DNA of 31,312 nucleotides, from assembly GCA_016784945.1 (NCBI GenBank), contig JADHTP010000005.1, positions 1 through 31,312 of the forward strand, given 5' to 3'. Origin of the DNA: Deltaproteobacteria bacterium (GTDB lineage: Bacteria > Myxococcota_A > UBA9042 > DTJE01). Position numbers and translations under genes: made by a program. Shown here piece by piece: positions 7,403-15,357 of the stretch. The notes beneath the pieces were generated by a model. That model saw nothing but the letters and a program-made list of their open reading frames with translations, did not search any database and was not told where the DNA came from. The stretch's first letter is position 1, and each line of letters opens with the position of its first letter.

Positions 7403-7996
7403 TTACTTCTTGGATGCAGTCTTCTTACGTGCAGTGGCCTTCTTGGAGGCGGCCTTGAAAGCCTTGAAATCGGCCTTCCACTGCGCCTTCATGGCCCTGA
7501 TGCCTTCCTTCTGAACGGCTTTGATGGTCTTGATTGACGCCTTGAGATTCCGGTTCTCCGTGGCGAGCTTCCTGACCTCGGTCTTCAGCGTCTTGTACCC
7601 GGTGGCTTCCTTGCCCAGCTTCTTCACCGCGACAGCGAGCTGATCAACGGAGTCCGCGGACGGGAGATTCAGGACCGCCAGCAATTCCTGCTTGATGGCT
7701 TCGCTGTGGCGGGTGAACTCGCCCAGGTTGAGCTTCTCCAGAAGGCCGTCGATGTTGAGGCGCTCCTTGATCTCCTTGGGATTCAGTTCCGCCTGGATGT
7801 CCTCGACGGCCTGCTTGCCCATGGTGCGGGTGTTTTCAACTGTGGTTTCCACGGTTTCGAAAACCCGGTCGGCGACCTTGCGGCCCTCGCCACCCAATTC
7901 CACGATACGTGCGGTGGACTCGCCAAGAATGTCCTTGGCCTGCTTCGTGGAAACGTCCAGGATGTCCTTTGCCTGTTTTGTGAAGTCCGTCATCAT
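7403..7996 (-). CDS. Phasin-like protein with histone-like lysine tail
   Basis: This 197-residue protein is almost wholly amphipathic helix and has no signal peptide. Near the N-terminus the phrase TKQAKDIL occurs twice in succession, followed by helices rich in Ala, Val, Glu and Lys like those of phasins, which coat polyhydroxyalkanoate granules. The last ~30 residues are very Lys/Ala-rich (KKATARKKTASKK), as in histone H1-like and PhaF-type nucleoid-binding tails. This suggests a granule- or DNA-associated structural protein. The ATG at 7996 has AGGAG seven bases upstream; the next codon is also ATG. The gene is monocistronic and preceded by a near-consensus promoter (8049-8077), so it is probably abundant. 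No PHA synthase is visible, and the phasin assignment rests on composition and pattern. Confidence 0.7.
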   Translation of the reverse strand: MMTDFTKQAKDILDVSTKQAKDILGESTARIVELGGEGRKVADRVFETVETTVENTRTMGKQAVEDIQAELNPKEIKERLNIDGLLEKLNLGEFTRHSEAIKQELLAVLNLPSADSVDQLAVAVKKLGKEATGYKTLKTEVRKLATENRNLKASIKTIKAVQKEGIRAMKAQWKADFKAFKAASKKATARKKTASKK

Positions 7997-8048
7997 GATT
8001 CAACTCCTCTTCATGGCCGACTCGAACCCAAATCGACCCGACGACTGA

Positions 8049-8077
8049 AATATAATGCGCTGCGTCAAACGTGTCAA
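8049..8077 (-). promoter_or_regulatory. Strong sigma-70 promoter for the phasin-like gene
   Basis: On the minus strand a perfect TTGACA (plus 8072-8077) is 17 bases from TATATT (plus 8049-8054, 5 of 6 consensus). The start point would be near 8042, giving a 5' leader of about 45 bases that includes the AGGAG ribosome binding site. The surrounding ~120 bases are AT-rich. This is the best promoter match I found in the window. Confidence 0.75.
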
Positions 8078-8179
8078 GATAATATTCACGCAATGCGGCA
8101 AATAGTTTCGAAAATGTAAAGATACCAGCAATATAGAGGACTGCGAAAGAATGACTGCTCGATCGGGGTGCGTCAAGAA

Positions 8180-9568
8180 TCAGTCGGCAAAGGCTTCCGG
8201 TTGACCCATGACTTCCGGCCGGGGCGGGTGACCGAAATCGGAAAGCAGGGGCATGACATTGGTCAGGCAGGTGGACAGCGAATCCCGACGCCTGAATTCC
8301 GCGGACACGGTCTCCACGATGCGTCGGAAGGAATGAACGGAACCGAAAGATGCATCGGCCTCATCGGTGCCGACGGACGGGGAAGCCCGCAGCTTCACGT
8401 GGAGGGAACCTGCGGCATCGAGGAACATCTTGCGAATCTGGCTTCCCGCACGCTCGGGGTTCTTGTGGAGGACACAGGCGCCGATGACCACCTGGGAGAA
8501 GATCGCGTAATCGTCTGCGGTGACCTTGCCCATGCGGAGGATGTGGTTGGAACCCAGAATCAAATAGTCGCACAATGCCGAACGATGAGGCTCCTTGATA
8601 CCCGGCGCCACCACAGTCAGCAGATCGAGACTGTCGAGATCGTATTCCTTCGCCAGCAGGGTGGACACGTCCTTGACCTGATTGCAGGAGGACTCTAGGA
8701 AAAGAAGAACCGCCGCGCGCACCATGGAAGACATGGCCCGAAGACCGCTCTGGGGACCGTTCAGGAGCCTGTAGACCCTGGCCAGGGCGGGCAGACCCCG
8801 ATCAAAGCCCATTTCCATCACGGCCCGACAGGCGCCATAGAACTCGGCCTTGCCGTTGGGACGTTCGGCCGCGCCATTGAGAACCGCTTTCAGGGCCTGG
8901 TCATTGCCTTCCAGGAAGACGGAGGTGCTTTCGGTGGAATCTGAGGGGAAGATCGACGTGAGCACGATATCCCGGATCAATTCTCCGTCCTCGAGGGTCT
9001 GGGACAGGGCAAGGAACAGGCGGGTCCGGGACTGGGCTTCGAGGTTCAGGGATGTGATCACTGAAACCAGGTAGCGCAGGCGTCCCATGGCACGTGGTCT
9101 CTCGTCATCGCCTTCGATGAAGGCGGGGCGGTTCGAATGGATGGCCGCGCTGTCCGCCACTGTCAGCGAAAGGAGTACCTCGGAAAAGGCCTCCGCCACG
9201 GAATGGGATGAGGCGGCCGCCAGGTTCTTCAGGACGGTGAACCCGTTGTCGGTGTCCGCGCTGACGAGGGCCGGGAGAAGGGCGGATATGACGTTGCCCG
9301 TGTCCTTGACCCGATTCGAGAGATTCTCGGCCAGCAACTGGCCCAACTCCCGGGAACGGAACCCGCGGCGGCCGGGATCCAGAAGGGTGCCCACCATGAG
9401 GGCCCGATCAGGACCGGAGTGCGCGGTCACCAGTTCCATGGCCTTGTCGCGCTCGAAGGCGCCTGGACCCATACAGGCCAGATAGCAATAGATTTCCAGC
9501 ATGTCCCTGGCGTCGTCGGAAACGACGGCCTGTTCTTCCTGGATTTCCGAAACGGCTTCGGCACGCAT
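8180..9568 (-). CDS. Helical protein of unknown function, 462 residues
   Basis: I do not recognise this protein. It is soluble, has no signal peptide or membrane segment, and is predominantly alpha-helical with regularly spaced hydrophobic positions, reminiscent of a HEAT- or ARM-like scaffold, though no repeat consensus is plain. Segments such as LPALARVYRLLNGPQSGLRA and ALCDYLILGSNHILRMGKV show no catalytic signature. The ATG at 9568 is chosen because GGAGAGGTG precedes it at 7-base spacing and a promoter match (9613-9642) predicts transcription starting near 9606. An earlier in-frame ATG at 9607 would sit at or upstream of that start. The gene is monocistronic and divergent from the hem operon. 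The codon pattern matches its neighbours, so it is a genuine gene. Confidence 0.85.
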   Translation of the reverse strand: MRAEAVSEIQEEQAVVSDDARDMLEIYCYLACMGPGAFERDKAMELVTAHSGPDRALMVGTLLDPGRRGFRSRELGQLLAENLSNRVKDTGNVISALLPALVSADTDNGFTVLKNLAAASSHSVAEAFSEVLLSLTVADSAAIHSNRPAFIEGDDERPRAMGRLRYLVSVITSLNLEAQSRTRLFLALSQTLEDGELIRDIVLTSIFPSDSTESTSVFLEGNDQALKAVLNGAAERPNGKAEFYGACRAVMEMGFDRGLPALARVYRLLNGPQSGLRAMSSMVRAAVLLFLESSCNQVKDVSTLLAKEYDLDSLDLLTVVAPGIKEPHRSALCDYLILGSNHILRMGKVTADDYAIFSQVVIGACVLHKNPERAGSQIRKMFLDAAGSLHVKLRASPSVGTDEADASFGSVHSFRRIVETVSAEFRRRDSLSTCLTNVMPLLSDFGHPPRPEVMGQPEAFAD

Positions 9569-9612
9569 CGCGTCACCTCTCCATCGGTGGATTGTCATGA
9601 ATGCCAATTCGA

Positions 9613-9642
9613 ATTATTGGCTGACTCCGGGAAACCTGCCAA
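9613..9642 (-). promoter_or_regulatory. Sigma-70 promoter for the unknown gene 8180-9568
   Basis: On the minus strand TTGGCA (plus 9637-9642, 5 of 6) and AATAAT (plus 9613-9618, 5 of 6) are 18 bases apart. Transcription would begin near 9606 and leave a leader of about 38 bases ending in the GGAGAGG ribosome binding site. This supports the ATG at 9568 as the translation start. Confidence 0.6.
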
Positions 9643-9706
9643 GAAGACGACATACGGAAGGCCCCATCGCCGATAGCCATTCGTCAATCGATGGGACCTT
9701 GCAGCT

Positions 9707-9771
9707 GGCGATTGGCGATAAGCGATAGGCGGTAAACGATGGACAGTGAACGGTGAACTGTAGACGCCATA
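9707..9771. repeat. Heptad repeat array B (nine units)
   Basis: CG recurs at 7-base intervals at 9709, 9716, 9723, 9730 and 9737. The phase is kept through variant units at 9744 (CA), 9751 (CG), 9758 (CT) and 9765 (CG). Units include GGCGATA, AACGGTG and AACTGTA. Two further CG steps 7 bases apart (9682, 9689) lie just upstream in a shifted phase, inside a CCCATCG/CGATGGG inverted repeat (9663-9695). The array runs up to the likely hemX promoter. Confidence 0.7.
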
Positions 9772-9780
9772 TGGTAAAAT
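9753..9780 (+). promoter_or_regulatory. Candidate promoter for the hem operon
   Basis: TAAAAT (9775-9780) matches the -10 consensus at 5 of 6 positions. The best -35 at 16 bases, GTGAAC (9753-9758), is weak and lies within heptad array B. Transcription would start near 9787, about 38 bases before the hemX GTG. Confidence 0.35.
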
Positions 9781-9824
9781 CCAACCTCCCTTCCCATGGA
9801 AGGAACCGGCTGTGGAGGTGATTC

Positions 9825-10616
9825 GTGTATTCGGTCCCGTTGATCGTGGCGCTGTGTCTCTACGGAGTCAGCACCGCCCTCTACCTTATCTATCTTGCCG
9901 GCATTTCAAACGCCGTACGTCCCGTGGCGCGGGTGACCCTGGCTGCAGCCGCCGCGGTACACCTGCTGGCCATCGGCTACCATCACCTGGGCGGACTCGA
10001 GCCGGTCATCACGGCCCCGAAAAGCCTCATCAACCTGGCGGTCTTCGTCGGGGTCGCGGCCTACCTGGTAATGACCACCCTTTACAGGACCACGGGCATC
10101 GGAGGGGGAATCCTGGCTCCCGTGTCCGTGGTGGTGCTGGGCACGCTGATCAACAACGCCGGCGTCGAAGTGGCGCGGATGGAGTTTGTGCGCTACGTCA
10201 CGCCGCTGCACATCGCGGCCTCCGCCCTCGGTTTCCTTTTCTTCGGCCTGGCCTTCCTGACGGCCATGGCACGGATCCTGGCCGACATGCGACTGAAGGA
10301 CCGGGGGGGCATGGGGTGGCCCAGGCTTCCGCCCATCGCCAGCCTCGATCGCTATACTTTCGGATTCCTGCGGATAGGTTTCCCGTTCTACACTCTGGGC
10401 CTGGTGCTGGGGGCGGTGTGGGCCTACTGGGGCGGCACCGGTGACCTCACGCCGGAATATCTCCTGGGCGTAGGCGTGTGGCTCCTGTACGCCGTGTTGA
10501 TCTACGTGTCGATCAAGACCGGTTGGCGTGGCCGCAAGCCGGCGGTCTTTATCGGGATCGGCTTTCTGGCCACCCTTTCCATCGTTCTGATGTACGCCAT
10601 GAGGAGGCTCGGCTAG
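9825..10616 (+). CDS. hemX: HemX/CcsA-family integral membrane protein
   Basis: This 263-residue protein is made of about eight hydrophobic helices and belongs to the cytochrome c assembly (CcsA/ResC/HemX) family. Its last third, from VWAYWG to the GWRGRK loop before the final helix, aligns with the tryptophan-rich haem-handling motif of CcsA, but the WxWDxKE core is lost (YWGGTGDLTPEY). That fits HemX, which in Bacillus lowers glutamyl-tRNA reductase level, better than a cytochrome c synthetase. It is the first gene of a hemX-hemA-hemC-hemD operon, the arrangement expected for that role. The GTG start at 9825 is supported by GGAGGTGAT (9814-9822), an extended anti-Shine-Dalgarno match. The stop directly abuts the hemA ATG. 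Confidence 0.82.
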   Translation: MYSVPLIVALCLYGVSTALYLIYLAGISNAVRPVARVTLAAAAAVHLLAIGYHHLGGLEPVITAPKSLINLAVFVGVAAYLVMTTLYRTTGIGGGILAPVSVVVLGTLINNAGVEVARMEFVRYVTPLHIAASALGFLFFGLAFLTAMARILADMRLKDRGGMGWPRLPPIASLDRYTFGFLRIGFPFYTLGLVLGAVWAYWGGTGDLTPEYLLGVGVWLLYAVLIYVSIKTGWRGRKPAVFIGIGFLATLSIVLMYAMRRLG

Positions 10617-11912
10617 ATGGGCAACGGTCCCCTCAGGGTCATGGGACTTTCCCATCACACGGCGCCAGTGGCGATCCGCGAGCGTTTCGCCTTCGACGAC
10701 GAGGCCGCCGTCCGATTGTTGCGCACAGCCTCGAAACGTTTCGACGTTCGCGAGGCCGTCCTTCTTTCCACCTGCAACCGAACGGAAATCTACTATGTCG
10801 ATCCCGCGGGAAGGAACCCGGAAGACGTGCGGACCGGACTGCTGAAGGAAATGGCCGCGGCAAGGGGCCGGCAACCTGCGGACCTGGAAGAATACCTGTA
10901 CGTGAAGGCGGACCTGGACATGGTCAGGCACCTTTTCCGCGTGGCCTCGTCGCTGGATTCCCTGGTTCTGGGTGAACCCCAGATCCTGGGCCAGGTCAAA
11001 TCGTCCTACCGGCTCGCGTCGGAGGCCGGCACCCTGGGCGGACACATCGGGAAGGTATTCGAGAGGGCCTTCAAGGTGGCCAAGGAAATCAGGAACTCCA
11101 CCGCCGTGGGCGAGGGCGAGGTGTCCATGGGTTCGGTGGCCGTGGACCTGGCCGGCAAGGTTTTCGGTGACCTGTCACAGTGCACGGTCCTCATGATCGG
11201 CGCGGGAAAAATGGCGGAGGCCGTTGCCAGGACCCTGGCGTCGGCGGGCGTTCAGCGGGTGGTCGTGGCCAACCGGTCCGAAGAGCGGGCCCTCAAGGTG
11301 GCGGAAAAGTTCGGGTGGAACGGGACCACGCTGGATGACCTGCCGAGCCTCCTGGATACGTCGGACATGGTCATCGCATCGGTGTCGTTTCCGGGGTACG
11401 TGGTGGACCGCAGGCTCATGAAGGCCGTTATGGCCCGCCGTCGTTTCCGTCCCGTGTTCGTGGTGGACATCAGCCTTCCACGGGTCGTGGAACCGGAGGT
11501 GGGACGCCTGGAAGGCGCCTATCTCTACAACATCGACGACTTCAATCAGATCATCGGGGAACACCTGTGCCGCAGGGCTCAGGACGCCGATGCCGCCGAG
11601 GACTTGATCAACCGCGAAATCGCGAGTGTTCAGAGGAAGTTGAGAGAACTGTCCATACAACCCCTGATAGGTCGACTGCGGGATCGTTCCATGGAGCTGA
11701 AGGACCGCGAAATGGCACGGGCGTTGGGGGCCATGGGCGACGTGGATGAAGAGCAGCGCAAGATCCTGGACGCCATGGCCACCTCCATCGTCAACAAGAT
11801 GCTGCACAATCCCATCAATGCGCTGAGGCAGTCGACGCAGGACGAGCGTGATCACGTGGCCGATGCCGCCAGGGAGCTGTTCGGGCTGGTCGAAGAGGAG
11901 AAGAAGGAGTGA
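10617..11912 (+). CDS. hemA: Glutamyl-tRNA reductase
   Basis: This 431-residue enzyme reduces glutamyl-tRNA(Glu) to glutamate-1-semialdehyde with NADPH, the committed step of the C5 route to tetrapyrroles. The N-terminal catalytic domain has GLSHHTAPVAIRE and the nucleophile Cys53 in LSTCNRTEIY. LGEPQILGQVK follows, then a Rossmann NADPH domain starting at VLMIGAGKMAE, and a helical dimerisation domain with NIDDFNQI and the HNPINALRQ stretch. The length is normal. AGGAGG at 10602-10607, inside the end of hemX, serves the ATG at 10617. Its TGA overlaps the hemC GTG. Regulation by haem and by HemX is plausible from known systems but not visible in the sequence. Confidence 0.97.
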   Translation: MGNGPLRVMGLSHHTAPVAIRERFAFDDEAAVRLLRTASKRFDVREAVLLSTCNRTEIYYVDPAGRNPEDVRTGLLKEMAAARGRQPADLEEYLYVKADLDMVRHLFRVASSLDSLVLGEPQILGQVKSSYRLASEAGTLGGHIGKVFERAFKVAKEIRNSTAVGEGEVSMGSVAVDLAGKVFGDLSQCTVLMIGAGKMAEAVARTLASAGVQRVVVANRSEERALKVAEKFGWNGTTLDDLPSLLDTSDMVIASVSFPGYVVDRRLMKAVMARRRFRPVFVVDISLPRVVEPEVGRLEGAYLYNIDDFNQIIGEHLCRRAQDADAAEDLINREIASVQRKLRELSIQPLIGRLRDRSMELKDREMARALGAMGDVDEEQRKILDAMATSIVNKMLHNPINALRQSTQDERDHVADAARELFGLVEEEKKE

Positions 11913-12838
11913 GCACCTCCAAGCTGGTCATAGGAAGCCGGGGCAGCATGCTGGCCCGGGCGCAGTCTCAGTGGGTCAAAGGTCTCCTTAAGACCCGCTG
12001 GAAAGGTCTGGACATCAGCATCAAGGTGATCAGCACCAAGGGCGACAGGATACTTGACGTGCCACTTGCGAAAGTAGGTGGTAAGGGACTGTTTGTAAAA
12101 GAGATTGAAGAGTCATTGATTGACGAAAGCTGTGACATCGCCGTCCACAGCATGAAGGATGTTCCGGACCTGTTGCCCGACGGGCTGATCCTGGGCGCCG
12201 AGCTGGAGAGGGATGTCCCGTACGACGCCTTCGTGTCCGAAAGATACACAAGCCTCGACGATCTGCCGGAATCGGCCCGGGTGGGGACGTCGAGCCTTCG
12301 ACGCCAGGCACAGTTGCTGGCCACCCGACCGGACCTGGACATCGTGCCCTTGCGGGGTAACGTGGACACCCGGCTCAGGAAGCTGTCCGAGGGGCTCGAC
12401 GCCGTCATCCTGGCCGCGGCCGGATTGAGGCGACTGGGTCTGGGCGACCGGATCACCAGCCTGTTGACGCCACCCGAGTTCGTTCCCGCCACTGGGCAGG
12501 GGGTGGTGGTGGTGGAATGTCGCGAGGAAGACGACCGGGTCAGGGAGTTGATAGCCCCCCTGGTCCATGAGGACACGCGGGTGGCGGCCAGAACGGAAAG
12601 GGCCTTTCTGAGCCGGGTCGGTGGTGGTTGCCAGGTCCCTATGGGCGCCTTTGCCGTGGTGGACGGTGACCGGGTGGAGGCCATGGCCATTATCGCCCGT
12701 CCCGACGGGACCACCGTACTGGCGGACCGGGACGAAGGAACCCGTTCGGAGGCGGAGTCCATCGGCCAGCGCATGGCCGACAGGCTGCTTCAGGCCGGGG
12801 GGCGGGAAATCCTCGACGAACTGGTGGAGGGGGATTAA
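11909..12838 (+). CDS. hemC: Porphobilinogen deaminase (hydroxymethylbilane synthase)
   Basis: This 309-residue enzyme polymerises four porphobilinogens into hydroxymethylbilane. Family motifs are complete: IGSRGSMLARAQS, STKGDRI, GKGLFVKEIE, DIAVHSMKDVP, GTSSLRRQAQL, LRGNVDTRL and GQGVVVVE. The cofactor cysteine is Cys241 in GGGCQVPMGA, which carries the dipyrromethane primer. Translation starts at GTG 11909, overlapping the hemA TGA (GTGA), with a purine-rich GAAGAGGAGAAG just upstream. The gene is third in the hemXACD operon and three bases from hemD. No anomalies were seen. Confidence 0.97.
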   Translation: MSTSKLVIGSRGSMLARAQSQWVKGLLKTRWKGLDISIKVISTKGDRILDVPLAKVGGKGLFVKEIEESLIDESCDIAVHSMKDVPDLLPDGLILGAELERDVPYDAFVSERYTSLDDLPESARVGTSSLRRQAQLLATRPDLDIVPLRGNVDTRLRKLSEGLDAVILAAAGLRRLGLGDRITSLLTPPEFVPATGQGVVVVECREEDDRVRELIAPLVHEDTRVAARTERAFLSRVGGGCQVPMGAFAVVDGDRVEAMAIIARPDGTTVLADRDEGTRSEAESIGQRMADRLLQAGGREILDELVEGD

Positions 12839-12841
12839 GAC

Positions 12842-13609
12842 GTGTCGCCGGCGGGTCATCGTTCCTTGAACGGCCAGCGGATCCTGGTCACCCGGGAGGC
12901 GGATCGCGCTGCATCCACGGTACTGATGATCGAGGAAAAGGGTGGGGTGGCCATCCTCTTCCCCACCATCGAAACGGCCCCGCCGCAGGATTCGGAACCC
13001 CTGAAAAAAGCCGTGGAAGGACTGGCCGGATACGACTGGGTGGTGGCCTCATCGGTCACCGGCGTGGATTGCCTGCCGGATCTGTCCACCGTGTCCGGTC
13101 CCCGGTTCGCGGCCGTTGGCCTCATCACGGCCCGGGCCATGAGGGACCGTGGCGCTGCGGAGGTCCTGTACCCTGACCGGCAGGACGCCGGTGGACTGTG
13201 CAAGGCTCTCATCGATGCCGGCGCCGGGGAGGGCAGGGTGCTGGTCCTGCGGGCCGAGAAGGGTCGGGACGTGCTCCTGGAAGGTCTGCGGGAACAGGGC
13301 GCCCGGGTGGACCTCGTGGTGGCCTACCGCACAGCCTGCGTCAATCACGACCAGTCCACCGTGATGAAACTGCTGCAGGAAACGCCGGTGGAAGCCGCAC
13401 TGTTCATGAGCCCGTCGTCGTTCATCTGCTTCCTGTCCATCGTGGGCACAAAAGATGCCAGGGAGTACCTGGACGGCGTCATCCTGGCCGCTGTGGGCCG
13501 CGTCACCGCCGCCGCCATGCAGAACCAGGGGTTCACGCCCGACGTGATCCCGGAAGAACCGTCGGTGGCTGCGTTGCTGGACGCCGTGGCAGCAGTCAAT
13601 AGTTCATAG
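12842..13609 (+). CDS. hemD: Uroporphyrinogen-III synthase
   Basis: This 255-residue protein cyclises hydroxymethylbilane to uroporphyrinogen III with inversion of ring D. The family is weakly conserved, but the signature appears: ILVTREADRA at the N-terminus, DWVVASSVTGVD, FAAVGLITARAMRDRG, then the second lobe with VAYRTACV, ALFMSPSSFICFL and AAVGRVTAAAMQNQGFTPDVIPEEPSV. The position right after hemC confirms it. There is no fused CobA/methyltransferase domain, unlike some relatives. The start is GTG 12842, with GGAGGGG about 10 bases upstream and three bases after the hemC stop. The last codons lie inside heptad array C, so the C-terminus (VNSS) is partly repeat-derived. Confidence 0.93.
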   Translation: MSPAGHRSLNGQRILVTREADRAASTVLMIEEKGGVAILFPTIETAPPQDSEPLKKAVEGLAGYDWVVASSVTGVDCLPDLSTVSGPRFAAVGLITARAMRDRGAAEVLYPDRQDAGGLCKALIDAGAGEGRVLVLRAEKGRDVLLEGLREQGARVDLVVAYRTACVNHDQSTVMKLLQETPVEAALFMSPSSFICFLSIVGTKDAREYLDGVILAAVGRVTAAAMQNQGFTPDVIPEEPSVAALLDAVAAVNSS

Positions 13610-13678
13610 TCCATGGGTAATGGTTTGGGATCTCGGGAAGGGACCTGATACCTTGATCGACTATCGACCGGTATCGAC
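13594..13678. repeat. Heptad repeat array C, overlapping two gene ends
   Basis: Units AGTCAAT, AGTTCAT and AGTCCAT follow one another in 7-base phase from 13594. Read on the minus strand they are ATTGACT, ATGAACT and ATGGACT, related to the RRCNRTN pattern of the other arrays. A second part near 13655-13678 reads on the minus strand as GTCGATA, three bases, GTCGATA, GTCGATC. The array covers the hemD stop and the end of the convergent ROK kinase gene. Confidence 0.55.
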
Positions 13679-14608
13679 AAGGGCCGCGGCGCCGAGGATG
13701 CCGCCCTGTTCCCATAGTTCGCAGGTCACCACCCGGGCGGCTTCCACGATGGTCCGGTACCCCCGGGTGGGCATTTCCTCGAACAGGCGGGGCGAAAAAG
13801 CGGGGAATGCGCGGGCCAGTCCACCCGAAAGAACAATGGTGTGGACATTGAAAAGGTTGAGGAGTCCGCCCAGGGCGATGGCCAGGCGGTAGCCGAATTC
13901 GTCGAAGTATCCCTGGCATCCCGGGTCACCCGCCCGTGCCGCCTCGAACAGACGTTTCGGCAGGTCCGGGTCCCCGACCGCCGCTTCCGTGAGGTCCCCG
14001 AAGAGGCGGTCGCGCAGCACCATGTTCTTCAGTCCGTTGGCCGCCGAATACTGTTCCAGGCAACCCCGTCCTCCGCAGCCACAGGGAAAACCCTCGGGTT
14101 CCACCACCATGTGGCCGATCTCTCCGGCCATGCCGTCCGCACCGCGGTACAGGTCGCCGTCGATGTACAGGCCGCCACCCACGCCGCTGCCCAGGGTGAG
14201 GCAGGCGAAGTCGCCCACGCCGCGACCCGCCCCGAAACGGGCCTCGCCCAGGGTGACCACGTTGGCGTCGTTGTCCAGCGCCACAGGGACACCGGCCAGA
14301 TCACCCAGCCGATGGGCCAGGTGGAAGTCCTTCCACTGCTCGAAGTTGGGTGACTTGACGATGACACCCGTGTGGTGACGCAGGGCGCCCGGGGCGCCCA
14401 CGCCGATGCCGCGCAGATCCCCCGGGGAAACGTCCGCTTCCTCGCAGGCGCTACTCGTGGTCCGGACCAGGGCCTTCAGAATGCCGTCTTCCGATCGATC
14501 GTCGGGCTCCAGGATGTCCACCACCGTGGCGACGATGGCGCCATCGCGGACCAGTCCGGCCTTGACTCGGGTTCCACCCAGGTCGATGCCGACGACGGGC
14601 CCGCTCAT
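13661..14608 (-). CDS. ROK-family sugar kinase (glucokinase-like)
   Basis: This 315-residue protein has the ROK fold. DLGGTRVKAG near the N-terminus binds ATP phosphate. DNDANVVTLGE carries the probable catalytic Asp114. EIGHMVVEP supplies a zinc His (166), followed by CGCGGRGCLEQYSA with zinc ligands Cys176, Cys178 and Cys183. IVLSGGLA completes the nucleotide site. There is no helix-turn-helix, so it is an enzyme rather than a repressor. It likely phosphorylates glucose or another hexose. It is the third gene of a HAD phosphatase - nucleotidyltransferase - kinase operon, overlapping the nucleotidyltransferase by ATGA (14605-14608). A role in supplying glucose-6-phosphate to the adjacent inositol-phosphate synthase is attractive, but inferred. 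Confidence 0.9.
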   Translation of the reverse strand: MSGPVVGIDLGGTRVKAGLVRDGAIVATVVDILEPDDRSEDGILKALVRTTSSACEEADVSPGDLRGIGVGAPGALRHHTGVIVKSPNFEQWKDFHLAHRLGDLAGVPVALDNDANVVTLGEARFGAGRGVGDFACLTLGSGVGGGLYIDGDLYRGADGMAGEIGHMVVEPEGFPCGCGGRGCLEQYSAANGLKNMVLRDRLFGDLTEAAVGDPDLPKRLFEAARAGDPGCQGYFDEFGYRLAIALGGLLNLFNVHTIVLSGGLARAFPAFSPRLFEEMPTRGYRTIVEAARVVTCELWEQGGILGAAALVDTGR

Positions 14609-15357
14609 GACTCGAAACCCCGGCTGAGCATGTCCGGATCGTTCATGAGGTGTCCCTCGGCGACTTCCAGGTCGTCCGGTGTGTCCACTTCCAGCCAGGA
14701 CAGGCCCGACAGGTCACAGGTGCGGGCCGGGCGTTCACTGTTCGACAGGGCCTGGATCACGTCCTCGGCAACGGCCCGATCGCCCCGTGATGACTGTGCG
14801 GCCTTGAAGGACTCCCGGTAGGCATCCAGGCCGGCCGGGCGCACGAGGCTCATGCCGATGTAACCCATGTCGAATTCGGTCAATTGCTTGGAGATGGCCC
14901 GAACCCCGCCGTGGGCGTCCGTGCGGACCTTCATGTCGTCTTCCACCAGTGTCCTGTCACCGTCGACCGCGGCCACCACGTCCCCGGGGGCGTCCACCAG
15001 GCGTTGGGCGAAGGCAAAGGGGTAGATGTGATCCACGTTCATGAGCAGGAAGTCGCCGTCCACCCTTTCCAGACCCGCCGCTACGGACAGTAGGTTCGCC
15101 TTTTCATATCCGGCGTTGTGGGAAACGGAGACGTCGGGCGCGACCTCGTCCAGGAATTCCACCACCTTCTCGGCCTGGAATCCGGTGACGACCACGATCT
15201 TGCCGTTCTCCTTCACCACCCGTCGCGCAAACTCCAGCGCATAGGACAGCAGGGGCCATCCGGCGCAGGTGATGAGCGCCTTGGGAATCCGTTCGGTCAT
15301 GGGACGGAGGCGGACCCCCATGCCCGCGGCCAGGATGATTGCGTTGTTCAGTTTCAT
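14605..15357 (-). CDS. Nucleotidyltransferase, probably CTP:inositol-1-phosphate cytidylyltransferase-like
   Basis: This 250-residue protein has a typical sugar-phosphate nucleotidyltransferase Rossmann fold. ILAAGMGVRLRPMTERIPKAL is the NTP-binding signature loop. MNVDHIYPFAF provides the metal-binding Asp in a DH context. The segment DMKVRTDAHGGVRAIS followed by LTEFDMGYIGM resembles the corresponding stretch of inositol-phosphate cytidylyltransferases (IPCT) more than glucose-1-phosphate enzymes. Expected reaction: CTP plus inositol-1-phosphate to CDP-inositol and pyrophosphate. Context fits, since an inositol-phosphate synthase and a DIPPS-like transferase lie within 4 kb. It overlaps both neighbours by ATGA, so all three are translationally coupled. 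The nucleotidyltransferase family is certain; the inositol substrate is inferred, and a LicC-like or hexose-phosphate enzyme remains possible. Confidence 0.85.
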   Translation of the reverse strand: MKLNNAIILAAGMGVRLRPMTERIPKALITCAGWPLLSYALEFARRVVKENGKIVVVTGFQAEKVVEFLDEVAPDVSVSHNAGYEKANLLSVAAGLERVDGDFLLMNVDHIYPFAFAQRLVDAPGDVVAAVDGDRTLVEDDMKVRTDAHGGVRAISKQLTEFDMGYIGMSLVRPAGLDAYRESFKAAQSSRGDRAVAEDVIQALSNSERPARTCDLSGLSWLEVDTPDDLEVAEGHLMNDPDMLSRGFES

